Position numbers and translations under genes: made by a program. A DNA stretch of 64,000 bases from NCBI RefSeq assembly GCF_000757385.1, contig NZ_JRHH01000006.1, positions 1-64,000 on the forward strand, read 5' to 3'. This DNA comes from Flavobacterium aquatile LMG 4008 = ATCC 11947 (GTDB lineage: Bacteria > Bacteroidota > Bacteroidia > Flavobacteriales > Flavobacteriaceae). Position 1 is the first letter of the stretch. The number at the start of each line of letters is the position of its first letter. The notes under the pieces are model-generated. The model was given only the letters and a program-made list of their open reading frames with translations, made no database searches and was not told the DNA's origin. Below, one piece after another: positions 44,485 through 52,783 of the stretch.

Positions 44485-46202
44485 AAAAACTATGCACAAT
44501 ATTGTCATTCCGTAGGAATCGCAATCAAAACTTAAAAAGAACAACACTTTTAATTTTTCTCTTTTTTTCACTTTTCTGCCAAGCGCAAAAAGGATTAATC
44601 ACCTCCAAAGCAATGGTCGTTTCTGCACGTGAAGAAGCATCACAAATTGGTGTAGAAATAATGAAAAAAGGTGGCAATGCCTTTGATGCAATGGTTGCCA
44701 CCGAATTGGCACTTGCTGTTTCCTATCCGTATGCGGGAAATATTTCTGGTGGTGGATTTATGGTATATCGATTGAATAACGGCGAAACTGGAGCATTAGA
44801 TTATCGCGAGAAAGCTCCGATGAAAGCTTCAAAAGACATGTATTTGGATGCAAACGGAAACGTAATACCAAATTTATCAGTGAATGGCGCATTGGCAGTT
44901 GGCATTCCTGGAACTATCGCTGGATTATTTGAAGTTCATAAAAAATTCGGAAAATTATCGATTGAAGAAATTATGAAACCTGTTATTGCTTTGGCTGAAA
45001 AAGGTATAGTTATTACTTCAAAACAACTCAAACAAATAACAGACAATCGCGAAGAAATCATTAAAGTAAGTGGTGATAAGACTATATATTCCAAAGAGTT
45101 AAAAGTTGGCGATACTATTAAATATCCAGCGATGGCTTCGACTTTAAAACGAATAATGCTAAACGGAAAAGACGAATTTTACAAAGGTGAAACTGCTGAA
45201 AAAATAGTTGCTTTTTTAAATTCAAAAGGTGGTATTATTTCGATGGAAGATTTGGCTAAATATGAAGCAAAATGGCGCGAACCAATCCGTTTTAAATACA
45301 AAAATTTAGATGTCATTTCGATGTCGCCACCATCAAGCGGCGGAATTACTTTGGCGCAAATTATGACGATGCTTTCGAATTATAAAATTTCAAAATTCAA
45401 ACACAATTCTGAAAAATACATTCAACTTATAACCGAAGCCGAGCGGCGCGCTTATGCCGATAGAAATTACTATCTTGGCGATCCAGATTTCATTAAAATC
45501 CCTAAAAATCAATTGCTTGATAAAGATTATTTAAACAATAGAATGAAAAGCTTCAATTGGGAAAAAGCAACCCAATCATCAGAAGTAAGTCATGGAGAAA
45601 TTTCAATTTCAGAAAGTGATGAAACTACACATTATTCAATTGTAGATCCGGATGGCAATGCAGTTTCAGTAACCACAACTCTAAATGGCGCATACGGTTC
45701 GAAGTTGTATTCTGAAGAGTTAGGTTTCTTTTTTAATAATCAAATGGATGATTTTTCTGCAAAACCTGGTGTTCCAAATTCGTACGGATTAGTTGGTGCT
45801 AAAGCCAATAGTATTGCACCACAAAAGCGAATGTTGAGTTCGATGACACCAACAATTGTAGAAAAAAACGGTAAACTTTTTATGGTTTTAGGAACACCTG
45901 GCGGATCAATAATTATAACATCTGTTTTGCAAACCATTCTAAATGTTGCTGAATTTAAAATGGGAATGCAAGAAGCCGTAAATGCACCAAGATTTCATCA
46001 CCAATGGTTACCAGACGAAGTGTTATTTGAACCTAATAAATTTGAAAAATCAATTTTAGAGAACCTTACTAAAAAAGGTTACAAAATCAATGAAAAATCG
46101 GCACGAATTATTGGAAAAGTAGATGCAATTTTGGTTCTACCAAATAAAAAATTAGAAGCTGGAGCTGATGCTCGAGGCGATGATACAGCAGTTGGATTTT
46201 AA
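44481..46202 (+). CDS. ggt: Gamma-glutamyltransferase (gamma-glutamyl hydrolase/transpeptidase)
   Basis: The 573-aa precursor starts at the ATG that overlaps the previous stop (44481); an upstream frame to 44457 has no good start. A signal peptide follows (KRTTLLIFLFFSLFCQAQ). The enzyme breaks gamma-glutamyl bonds of glutathione in the periplasm. It is made as a proenzyme that cuts itself before Thr 382 in ETTHYSIVDPDGNAVSVTTTLNGAYGS (read in parts), giving large and small subunits. Other marks are NISGGGFMVYRL, PPSSGGITLAQIM, the MSSMTP-type loop LSSMTPTIV and GTPGGSIIITSVLQ. The residues before the signal core (KKLCTILSFRRNRNQN) are unusually long and basic. Confidence 0.95.
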   Translation: MKKLCTILSFRRNRNQNLKRTTLLIFLFFSLFCQAQKGLITSKAMVVSAREEASQIGVEIMKKGGNAFDAMVATELALAVSYPYAGNISGGGFMVYRLNNGETGALDYREKAPMKASKDMYLDANGNVIPNLSVNGALAVGIPGTIAGLFEVHKKFGKLSIEEIMKPVIALAEKGIVITSKQLKQITDNREEIIKVSGDKTIYSKELKVGDTIKYPAMASTLKRIMLNGKDEFYKGETAEKIVAFLNSKGGIISMEDLAKYEAKWREPIRFKYKNLDVISMSPPSSGGITLAQIMTMLSNYKISKFKHNSEKYIQLITEAERRAYADRNYYLGDPDFIKIPKNQLLDKDYLNNRMKSFNWEKATQSSEVSHGEISISESDETTHYSIVDPDGNAVSVTTTLNGAYGSKLYSEELGFFFNNQMDDFSAKPGVPNSYGLVGAKANSIAPQKRMLSSMTPTIVEKNGKLFMVLGTPGGSIIITSVLQTILNVAEFKMGMQEAVNAPRFHHQWLPDEVLFEPNKFEKSILENLTKKGYKINEKSARIIGKVDAILVLPNKKLEAGADARGDDTAVGF

Positions 46203-46211
46203 TTTTTGAAA

Positions 46212-46880
46212 ATGAATTTTATAACCGATTTAGAGAACCGTTTACGAAGTAATTTCAATCGAGAAACTGCAATTCCGATGGAGAATTACATGAAAAATAA
46301 TTTCGATTTTTTAGGAATTAAAACCATCGAAAGACGAGCAATTTTAAAAGAGAATTGTGAAAAATACAAGCAAGAAGTTAAAACAAATTATAGAGCAATT
46401 GCTTGGGAATTATTCCAAAAGAAAGAACGTGAATTTCACCTTTGTGCAATTGATATTTTCATTAAAGAAATCAAAAAGAACTATGTTCAAGAAGATATTA
46501 TTTTAATCGAAAAACTTATAATTACCAACTCTTGGTGGGATTCTGTTGATACTATCGCTAAATATCTTGTTGGCGGTTATTTGCAAAGTTTTCCTGCAAA
46601 AACATTTGAAATTATCGAACGTTTTTCTAATTCAAAAAATATGTGGTTGAATAGAAGTGCGATTCTTTTTCAATTGAGCTATAAAGAACAAACCAATTTC
46701 GAATTACTAAAATCAGAATGCGAAAAACACAAAGAATCTAATGAGTTCTTTATTCAAAAAGCTATTGGTTGGGCATTAAGAGATTATAGCCGTTTCAATC
46801 CAAATGGTGTTAAAGAATATGTAGATTCTACTAATTTAAAACCTTTAAGTCAAAGAGAAGCACTGCGAAATATAAAATAA
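46212..46880 (+). CDS. DNA alkylation repair (AlkD-like HEAT-repeat) protein
   Basis: The 222-aa protein is built of HEAT-like helices with FLGIKTIERRAILKENCEKY, SWWDSVDTIAKYLVGGYLQ (the Trp/Asp lesion-facing part), NMWLNRSAILFQLSYKE and FIQKAIGWALRDYSRFNP. AlkD-type proteins are monofunctional DNA glycosylases removing N3- and N7-alkylpurines without base flipping. ATG 46212 is taken over a TTG at 46206. It follows ggt by 9 bp and may share its transcript. Confidence 0.92.
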   Translation: MNFITDLENRLRSNFNRETAIPMENYMKNNFDFLGIKTIERRAILKENCEKYKQEVKTNYRAIAWELFQKKEREFHLCAIDIFIKEIKKNYVQEDIILIEKLIITNSWWDSVDTIAKYLVGGYLQSFPAKTFEIIERFSNSKNMWLNRSAILFQLSYKEQTNFELLKSECEKHKESNEFFIQKAIGWALRDYSRFNPNGVKEYVDSTNLKPLSQREALRNIK

Positions 46881-46882
46881 GT

Positions 46883-46890
46883 TATATTTG
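46883..46890 (+). promoter_or_regulatory. -7 box (TATATTTG) of the ClC channel gene
   Basis: Exact TAnnTTTG match just after the AlkD-like gene and 22 bp before the ATG at 46912. It overlaps an in-frame TTG (46888), ruling that out as start. Confidence 0.55.
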
Positions 46891-46911
46891 CAATCCTATA
46901 AAAAATTTACA

Positions 46912-48732
46912 ATGACCAATCGTAAATCGGTTTCAGTACAACTTCTATTTAGAAAATTCGCTCGAAAATTTGAAGCGGTTGTTTTTCTTTGCAAACAACT
47001 TTTATCTGAAAGAAATTTCATTTACTTAGCGTGCGTTTTAGTTGGAATTTCTTGTGCTTTGGCAGTAATTGTTTTAAAAAGTTTTGCCCACAACGTCTTT
47101 GTTTTTGCTAACTATGTAAACGGATTTTTAAAGTTTCCGTTCTTTAATATTTTACTACCGATCATAGGAATTCTACTAACAGTTTTTGTAATTCGGAGAG
47201 TTTTAAATGGTGAATTGGAAAAAGGAAGTTCTAAAATATTGTATGCTGTTGCCAAAAAAGGCGGAATTATTCCTAAAAAGCAAATGTATGCGCAAATCAT
47301 TACGAGCTCATTAACCGTTGGTCTTGGTGGTTCGGCAGGATTAGAAAGTCCTATTGTGATAACCGGTGCAGCATTTGGATCTAACTTTGCTCAAAAATAC
47401 CGATTATCCCAAAAAGACAGAATTTTACTTCTGGCTTGCGGCGTTTCTGCCGGAATTGGAGCTGCTTTTAACGCACCGATTGCTGGAGTTTTATTTGCAG
47501 TAGAAGTAATTCTAACCGATGTTTCAATTTCTGCATTTATTCCGATAATAATTTCTGGAGCAACTGGAGCTTTGGTTTCTAAAGTAATTTTGAGTCAGGA
47601 TGTACTTTTAAGTTTTAAAAATGTAACCGAATTTGATTATCACAACACACCTTATTATATTTTACTTGGTATTCTCGCTGGTTTAGTTTCGGTTTATCAT
47701 GCTCGAAATTTTAGAAAAGTAGAACATTTTTTTAGTAAAATCAGAAGCGGAGTTTACAAGAAAGCATTGTTTGGCGCTAGTATTTTGGCTATATTAATTT
47801 TTATATTTCCATCACTTTTTGGTGAAGGTTATGAAAGCATCAAAACATTATCTACTGCGAATCCAGAGGAATTATTAAACAATACTTTTCTTGAAGATTA
47901 TAAAAGTAAACAATGGGTTTTGTTGGCATTTGTTGGAATAATAGTTCTACTTAAAGCGTTTGCAACTGGTTTAACTTTAGGTTCTGGTGGAAATGGTGGG
48001 AACTTCGCTCCTTCTCTATTTGTAGGTTCTTATCTTGGATTTTTTGTTGCCAAATTCATGGATATCACCAATATTAATTCACATTTACCTGTTACCAATT
48101 TTGCAATTGTTGGAATGGCTGGAATTTTATCTGGATTGTTTCATGCGCCTTTAACAGCAATATTTTTGATAGGTGAAATTACTGGCGGTTACGATTTAAT
48201 GGTTCCGTTAATGATGGTTTCTTCGATAAGTTACGCTGTTTCTAAGCAATTTGAAAAACATTCTATGGATGTAAAAGCACTTGCCGATAAAGGTGAAGCT
48301 TTTACAAGCGATAAAGATAAAAACATCTTGCAAAGCATTGATTTTCTTGACTTGGTTCAAACTGATGTAAAGACAATATCGTTAGACAAATCATTAGAAA
48401 ATTTAATCGAATATTTGTCAAGTTCCAATCAATCTATTATTCCGGTTTTGGATGAAAAAAATAAATTGTTAGGAATCATTGATTTCGAATCGATCCGTCC
48501 AATTGTATTTAATCAGTATCGAATAAAATTCACGATGATTAAAGAAATTATTTCGCAACCCAAAGAAGTAATTCACCACGATGACGGCATGGAAACCATT
48601 ATGGATAAGTTTGAAAGTTCAAATGAAACAGTACTTCCTGTAACTAAATACGGTAAATTCTTCGGCCTAATTTCTAAAGTTGAAATCCTTGAAGCCTACC
48701 GTGAGAAGTTGAAAGAAATGGTAATTGAATAA
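46912..48732 (+). CDS. ClC family chloride channel/transporter with CBS domains
   Basis: The 606-aa inner-membrane protein has ten or more helices with the ClC selectivity segments GSAGLESP (GxxGxE region, normally GSGIP earlier), GAAFNAPIAGVLFAVEV and GNGGNFAPSLFVGSYLG, followed by a C-terminal pair of CBS domains (IPVLDEKNKLLGIIDFESI and VLPVTKYGKFFGLISKVEIL) that bind adenine nucleotides and gate the channel. The gating glutamate is present in LESP. Start ATG 46912 follows the promoter box at 46883. The N-terminal ~30 residues are basic. Confidence 0.93.
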   Translation: MTNRKSVSVQLLFRKFARKFEAVVFLCKQLLSERNFIYLACVLVGISCALAVIVLKSFAHNVFVFANYVNGFLKFPFFNILLPIIGILLTVFVIRRVLNGELEKGSSKILYAVAKKGGIIPKKQMYAQIITSSLTVGLGGSAGLESPIVITGAAFGSNFAQKYRLSQKDRILLLACGVSAGIGAAFNAPIAGVLFAVEVILTDVSISAFIPIIISGATGALVSKVILSQDVLLSFKNVTEFDYHNTPYYILLGILAGLVSVYHARNFRKVEHFFSKIRSGVYKKALFGASILAILIFIFPSLFGEGYESIKTLSTANPEELLNNTFLEDYKSKQWVLLAFVGIIVLLKAFATGLTLGSGGNGGNFAPSLFVGSYLGFFVAKFMDITNINSHLPVTNFAIVGMAGILSGLFHAPLTAIFLIGEITGGYDLMVPLMMVSSISYAVSKQFEKHSMDVKALADKGEAFTSDKDKNILQSIDFLDLVQTDVKTISLDKSLENLIEYLSSSNQSIIPVLDEKNKLLGIIDFESIRPIVFNQYRIKFTMIKEIISQPKEVIHHDDGMETIMDKFESSNETVLPVTKYGKFFGLISKVEILEAYREKLKEMVIE

Positions 48733-48827
48733 AATTAACTAGAATTAGATAACAATTACAATTTTTCAAATTTAAACAAAGTAAAAACAAACTCATAAAA
48801 TGAAGTTTGGGAGAAAAAAAAGTTAGC

Positions 48828-48860
48828 AGTGTTCAGTTGGCAGTTCGCAAACTGAACACT
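48828..48860. repeat. Inverted repeat (AGTGTTCAGTT / AACTGAACACT), terminator-like
   Basis: Perfect 11-bp arms at 48828-48838 and 48850-48860 around an 11-nt loop. On the minus strand it is followed by GCTAACTTTTTTTTC, so it can end the transcript of 48879-49400. The GTGTTCAGT word recurs as a tandem repeat at 57441-57482. Confidence 0.65.
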
Positions 48861-48878
48861 AAAAACTCTTTACTTATA

Positions 48879-49400
48879 CTACTTTGTCTTTTCTCCAACA
48901 AAGTAATCATTAGTGCTTTTAAACAATACATTAAATGTAGTTAAACTGCCATAACATCTTGTAATGTATTGCTGCAATTCGATTTTTTCTGAATTCTCCA
49001 AATTGCTTGCATTTATTTTTTGCTCCATTACACGAAGTCTATCTCTCACCATAATTATTTTATTAAAAAAAGTATCAATTGGAACTTCTTTATTTTGAGT
49101 TGGTGTTCCTGGTTCCATGATTAACTTTCCGCCTTTCCACTTATCTGCTATTGGAACAATTTGTGAAACATCACTCCATTTTTGCAGCAAATTTTTCAAG
49201 GTTTTTTCTACTTCATAAAAACTAACCGAATCTACTTCGTCTTCAACTGCTTCAATGATTTCAAATTCGCTGTCAACATCGATAGTTTCCAATCCGCTTT
49301 CTATGAATGTTACCCAATAATGTTTGGATGTTACATTGGTTACAACTCCAAGTCCAAATTCTGAATGTTTAATACGTGATCCTATTCCTAAAATATTCAT
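48879..49400 (-). CDS. Uncharacterised protein with N-terminal Tudor-like (UvrD-C-type) domain
   Basis: The 173-aa protein starts at ATG 49400 (MNILGIGSRIKHSEFG). The first ~45 residues, GSRIKHSEFGLGVVTNVTSKHYWVTFIESGLETI (in parts), are the Tudor-like fold found at the C-terminus of UvrD/PcrA helicases, with the H-x-x-FG-x-G-V signature. The rest is helical and carries FFNKIIMVRDRLRVMEQKI. No enzymatic motif is seen. In UvrD this fold contacts RNA polymerase, but a similar role here is a guess. A terminator-like inverted repeat follows. Confidence 0.75.
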   Translation of the reverse strand: MNILGIGSRIKHSEFGLGVVTNVTSKHYWVTFIESGLETIDVDSEFEIIEAVEDEVDSVSFYEVEKTLKNLLQKWSDVSQIVPIADKWKGGKLIMEPGTPTQNKEVPIDTFFNKIIMVRDRLRVMEQKINASNLENSEKIELQQYITRCYGSLTTFNVLFKSTNDYFVGEKTK

Positions 49401-49534
49401 CTGATTTATTTTTTTCAAATATAAAAAAATTGATAAAATTTAAACTAGTATATGTTTAAGAAAATACGATTTTTTCGAGAAGAAAATCGATGATTAATTG
49501 TACCCAAGATGATACCAATAAAAAAACCACCTAT

Positions 49535-49558
49535 TTTCATAGATGGTTTTCTCAAAAT
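49535..49558 (-). terminator. Rho-independent terminator of the CAP lipoprotein gene
   Basis: Arms AACCACCTAT (49535-49544) and ATAGATGGTT (49549-49558) pair with one mismatch; on the minus strand a T-run follows. It lies 20 bp after the stop. Confidence 0.7.
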
Positions 49559-49577
49559 CAAACAAATATATTATGTA

Positions 49578-50075
49578 TTATTTTTTCATGAAAATGTTAG
49601 TGTAATATTTCTTTCCATTATTTGGATTTATAGAAATTGAAACTCCAAAATGAGTATAATCTCCTTCAATATTTTCTTTGTGACCTGGACTTTGTAACCA
49701 AGCATGTAAAGCAGCGTTTGCAGTAGAAAAATTGTATGCAATATTTTCACCAACAGTTACAGCACCTAAAACCGATTTAATGTTACTAGCACGTTGATTG
49801 AAATAGTCATGATTTACAACATTATTTTCAATCATGTAATCATTGTGTTCTTCCGACTTGTACGAAATGTGGTTTATCAAAGATAATGTTGACAAACCTT
49901 GAGAAGCTCTGTAATTGTTTACCACTTCAACTAAAGCCATCTCGTCTTGATCGTAACTGTATTCCGTTACAACTTTAGAATCAGTTGTTCCTGATTCGCT
50001 TTCTTCAGATGAACATGACATCAAAGTAAATACCAATAGCATTGGCATTACAACTCTTAGTAATTTTGCTTTCAT
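49578..50075 (-). CDS. CAP (SCP/PR-1) domain lipoprotein
   Basis: The 165-aa protein starts at ATG 50075 (MKAKLLRVVMPMLLVFTLMSC), a lipoprotein signal with Cys 21. A low-complexity Ser/Glu stretch follows (SSEESESG), then the CAP domain: LVEVVNNYRASQGLSTL, HNDYMIENNVVNHDYFNQRA, VGENIAYNFS, LHAWLQSPGHKENIEGDYTHFGVSI. The His and Glu of the CAP cavity are kept. CAP proteins act outside the cell, some as lytic or binding proteins. Two operator-like direct repeats sit directly upstream (50096-50164), suggesting specific regulation. Confidence 0.93.
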   Translation of the reverse strand: MKAKLLRVVMPMLLVFTLMSCSSEESESGTTDSKVVTEYSYDQDEMALVEVVNNYRASQGLSTLSLINHISYKSEEHNDYMIENNVVNHDYFNQRASNIKSVLGAVTVGENIAYNFSTANAALHAWLQSPGHKENIEGDYTHFGVSISINPNNGKKYYTNIFMKK

Positions 50076-50095
50076 AGTAGTAGGTTTAAGTCTAT

Positions 50096-50164
50096 GATAG
50101 ATGTGGGGCAAATATCTATAGGGTTAATTTTTTTAAGGATAGATGTGGGGCAAATATCTTTAGG
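50096..50164. repeat. Two copies of a 27-bp direct repeat upstream of the CAP gene
   Basis: Copies at 50096-50122 and 50138-50164 (spacing 42 bp) share GATAGATGTGGGGCAAATAT and CT(A/T)TAGG, with one differing base. Each copy contains TAGAT...ATCTA-type short inverted arms, so they look like paired protein-binding sites in the leader of the lipoprotein gene. Confidence 0.75.
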
Positions 50165-50287
50165 TTTTAATATTGTAAGAACGTTTGTGCTTTTTCGTTA
50201 TACAATACTACTACTATATCGGTTAAGTGTCAAATAAAATCGACGAAATGCATCATTTTAAAAAATTGTGGAATAAAATTCTTACAA

Positions 50288-50935
50288 TTATGATGAAAGC
50301 CTTTCAATTTTCCATGAAAAATCATCTTTTTGAAGTTGGTATCGTATTCTATCATGCAATCGATTAGGTCGACCTTGCCAAAATTCAACCTCTTGAGGTT
50401 TAACTAAAAACCCACCCCAAAACTCTGGTCTTTCAATTTCTTTTCCGATGTAATATTGTTCTAATTCCTTTAGCTTCTGTTCTAAAACAAGTCTAGAAGA
50501 AATAACCCTACTTTGATCAGAAGCAATTGCGCCGAGTTTGCTTCCATCGGGACGTGAATTAAAATAATTATCAGATACTGTTTCGGAAGTTTTTTCGGCT
50601 ATTCCTTTAATGATTACTTGGCGTTCTATACTTGGCCAAAAGAAAGATAAACAAACGTGTGGATTGTTTTGTATTGCTAATCCTTTTTCGGAATTATAGT
50701 TGGTGTAGAAAATAAATCCTTCTTCGTTGAATTTTTTAAGTAAAACAACACGCGATTTTGGAAATCCGTCTAAACCAATTGTGGAAACTGTCATGGCGTT
50801 TACCTCATCGATACCACCAAAATCCTCGGTTTCATGAAACCATTTATTGAATAGATTGATTGGATCTTCGGGAATGTTAGTTTCTAGTAGTTCGCTTTTT
50901 TCGTATGATTTTCTGTAATTGCCTAAATCTTTCAT
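50288..50935 (-). CDS. pdxH: Pyridoxamine 5'-phosphate oxidase
   Basis: PdxH is an FMN enzyme that oxidises pyridoxamine- or pyridoxine-phosphate to pyridoxal phosphate. The 215-aa protein shows NAMTVSTIGLDGFPKSRVVLLKKF, FIFYTNYNSEKGLAI, CLSFFWPSIERQVIIKG, the FMN/PLP loop SRPDGSKLGAIASDQSRVI and the C-terminal WGGFLVKPQEVEFWQGRPNRLHDRI (read in parts). All family anchors are present. A TTTTTG and a GAACTTTG on the minus strand upstream form a weak promoter. Confidence 0.96.
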   Translation of the reverse strand: MKDLGNYRKSYEKSELLETNIPEDPINLFNKWFHETEDFGGIDEVNAMTVSTIGLDGFPKSRVVLLKKFNEEGFIFYTNYNSEKGLAIQNNPHVCLSFFWPSIERQVIIKGIAEKTSETVSDNYFNSRPDGSKLGAIASDQSRVISSRLVLEQKLKELEQYYIGKEIERPEFWGGFLVKPQEVEFWQGRPNRLHDRIRYQLQKDDFSWKIERLSS

Positions 50936-51007
50936 TGTGTAATTTGTTAGATTACAAAGTTCGTGAAGTTTTGGTGAAGTTTACAAAAATTAGAATGGTT
51001 TTTCTTT

Positions 51008-51110
51008 TAGCCCTGATGCTGGAATTGTTTGAGCTTTCCCGATTTTTATCGGGAAGCGAGTTCCTGCAGCAGGAATAAGGATTACTGATAAAGCCCAAGC
51101 GGTTCGCTCC
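51008..51110. repeat. Interspersed ~100-bp repeat, copy A
   Basis: The element starts TAGCCCTGAT, has an internal hairpin (TTCCCGAT...ATCGGGAA), GCAGGAATAAGGA, and ends GCCCAAGC...TTCGCTCC. Copy B at 54543-54643 has the same ends and spacing with a different hairpin. The flank on to 51131 (AGATTCTTACAGAATGACAA) is another common intergenic word. No coding frame. Confidence 0.75.
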
Positions 51111-51145
51111 AGATTCTTACAGAATGACAAGTTTGAAGTTTTGCC

Positions 51146-52054
51146 TTAATCCATTTCAAATTCTTTTCCGTCGTCTGCGAGTTGCACGTTTTGGAAAATG
51201 GTTTGAGCTTCGTCTTTAAACAACTCTATGTTGCCGTAACGCGTTGAATAATGACCGAGTATAAGATTCTTGACGTTGGCTTTTAAAGCGATTGTAGCGG
51301 CTTGCTTAGCGGTTGAATGCATTGTTCGCTCTGAAAGATGGGCTTCACTTTCTAGAAATGTGCTTTCGTGATAGAGATAATCTACGTTTTCAATAATTGG
51401 AATGATGGTTTCGTCGTAAATAGTGTCGCTACAAAAGGCATACGATTTTGCTACTTGCGGATCGAAAGTTAGCTCTGAATTTGGAATTACTGTTCCGTTT
51501 TCTAGAGTGATATCGCCTCCGAATTTTATTTTGTTGAAATATACTTTATCGATATTGTAGTTTTCTACGGCTTCGATATTAAGTTTTCGTTCGATGTTTT
51601 TTTCTTGAAATAAGTAACCATTGGTGTAAATGCGATGCTTTAACGGAATGGTCTTCACCACTACTCGATCGTCTTCGAAAATGGTTTGGGATTCTTTGGA
51701 TTCTAGTTCGTTGAAATATAAATTATAACCTGTAAATGAACCCGATGCACGAAGCTGAAGCAGTATGATTTCTTTAATACCTTTTGGTCCATGAACCGTT
51801 AAATCGCTTTCACGATTGAGCAACATGAAAGTAGAAATTAATCCGACTAATCCATAAAAATGATCGCCGTGAAGGTGTGAAATGAAGATGTGATTTATTT
51901 TGGAAAATTTGACTTTACTTTTTCGGAGTTGCACTTGCGTTCCTTCGGCACAATCTATTAGAAACAGACGATTTTTAATTTCTAAAACCTGTGACGTTGG
52001 ATTGGAAATTGTTCGTGGAGTTGCAGCATAACAGCCGAGTATAGTTAGTTTCAA
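51146..52054 (-). CDS. rnz: Ribonuclease Z
   Basis: RNase Z trims the 3' ends of tRNA precursors. The 302-aa metallo-beta-lactamase-fold enzyme shows MKLTILGCYAATPRT, IDCAEGTQVQLRK, the zinc motif FISHLHGDHFYGL, AFCSDTIYDE (Asp ligand) and NLILGHYSTRYG (His ligand). Length fits the short RNase Z form. It is preceded on the same strand by two small membrane-protein genes and followed by an interspersed repeat. Confidence 0.95.
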   Translation of the reverse strand: MKLTILGCYAATPRTISNPTSQVLEIKNRLFLIDCAEGTQVQLRKSKVKFSKINHIFISHLHGDHFYGLVGLISTFMLLNRESDLTVHGPKGIKEIILLQLRASGSFTGYNLYFNELESKESQTIFEDDRVVVKTIPLKHRIYTNGYLFQEKNIERKLNIEAVENYNIDKVYFNKIKFGGDITLENGTVIPNSELTFDPQVAKSYAFCSDTIYDETIIPIIENVDYLYHESTFLESEAHLSERTMHSTAKQAATIALKANVKNLILGHYSTRYGNIELFKDEAQTIFQNVQLADDGKEFEMD

Positions 52055-52059
52055 GATGC

Positions 52060-52233
52060 TTATTTTATTTTTTTACTTTGAAAAATAATTATTGCCATTG
52101 CAAGTATTAATAAAAGATTGGAACCAATACCGAAGTAGTTGTACTCGTTTTGAGTATAACCATTGTATAGATTTAAGCCTAATAAAGCTATCGATGCAAT
52201 GATTAAAATGTAAGCGATTCTAACTTTGTTCAT
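52060..52233 (-). CDS. Small two-helix membrane protein (paralogue of its neighbour)
   Basis: Starting at ATG 52233 (MNKVRIAYIL) the 57-aa protein has two membrane helices (IAYILIIASIALLGLNLY and IGSNLLLILAMAIIIFQ) joined by NGYTQNEYNYFG. The joint and second helix resemble those of the next protein (FKTQEFDYLRLSVNLALLIYI), so both come from one ancestor. Its start overlaps the neighbour's stop by 14 bp. Function unknown. Confidence 0.65.
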   Translation of the reverse strand: MNKVRIAYILIIASIALLGLNLYNGYTQNEYNYFGIGSNLLLILAMAIIIFQSKKIK

Positions 52234-52438
52234 TGTTCTCTTTTTTATCATTCTCTACTTTTCCTAATTTTACAACTTTAATAATGATGTAAATTAGAAG
52301 TGCTAGATTTACTGATAATCTTAAATAGTCAAACTCTTGGGTTTTAAAACTTGTGATTAGCCTTTGTACAAACAAAAATGTTAGTATAAAAAGTACAGCT
52401 GCGTAAACGTAAATTAATGTTTTATTGTCTAGTTTCAT
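52220..52438 (-). CDS. Small two-helix membrane protein
   Basis: The 72-aa protein has helices IYVYAAVLFILTFLFVQRL and LRLSVNLALLIYIIIKVV around SFKTQEFDY, and a charged tail (KVENDKKENNEQS). It lies 10 bp behind the STAS-like gene and overlaps the following 57-aa gene, which has the same plan. Likely one transcription unit from pyrB to rnz on the minus strand. Function unknown. Confidence 0.68.
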   Translation of the reverse strand: MKLDNKTLIYVYAAVLFILTFLFVQRLITSFKTQEFDYLRLSVNLALLIYIIIKVVKLGKVENDKKENNEQS

Positions 52439-52448
52439 GTTTGAATTT

Positions 52449-52781
52449 TTAAAATCCTAAATCGCGTTCAATTTCTTCCATTTCAATAATATCATGTGCT
52501 TCTTGAAGCGATGGCACTGCAATAATTTTTACGGGAACATCATTAAAATCGATTCCGTCGGCAACGATTACAAATGATTTTTTTCCTTTTCTGTGTACTT
52601 TAGATAATTCTGAAAAGGATTTTATATCTTTAACTGTAATTCCTTTATCGTGAGTGATATCAATAATTAAATTCTGATTTTTAAAACTATTATGCTCATG
52701 GGTTATTTTTTCAAGGAATGCATTTACATCGCCTTGAGTATCTTTTATAGTTGTAGTATGTCCTTTTTGATCTACTTTCAT
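52449..52781 (-). CDS. STAS-like small cytoplasmic protein
   Basis: The 110-aa protein alternates strands and helices: MKVDQKGHTTTIKDTQG, QNLIIDITHDKGITVKDIKSF, KSFVIVADGIDFNDVP and KIIAVPSLQEAHDIIEMEEIERDLGF. This order fits a STAS/SpoIIAA fold, but the usual Ser-phosphorylation site is not obvious. Two bases separate it from pyrB. Some databases name relatives ribonuclease Z by proximity; nothing in the sequence supports that. Confidence 0.6.
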   Translation of the reverse strand: MKVDQKGHTTTIKDTQGDVNAFLEKITHEHNSFKNQNLIIDITHDKGITVKDIKSFSELSKVHRKGKKSFVIVADGIDFNDVPVKIIAVPSLQEAHDIIEMEEIERDLGF

Positions 52782-52783
52782 AA

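Noticed and set aside
52449-52781. Naming the 110-aa protein ribonuclease Z
   Set aside because: It has no metallo-beta-lactamase motif; the true rnz lies at 51146-52054.
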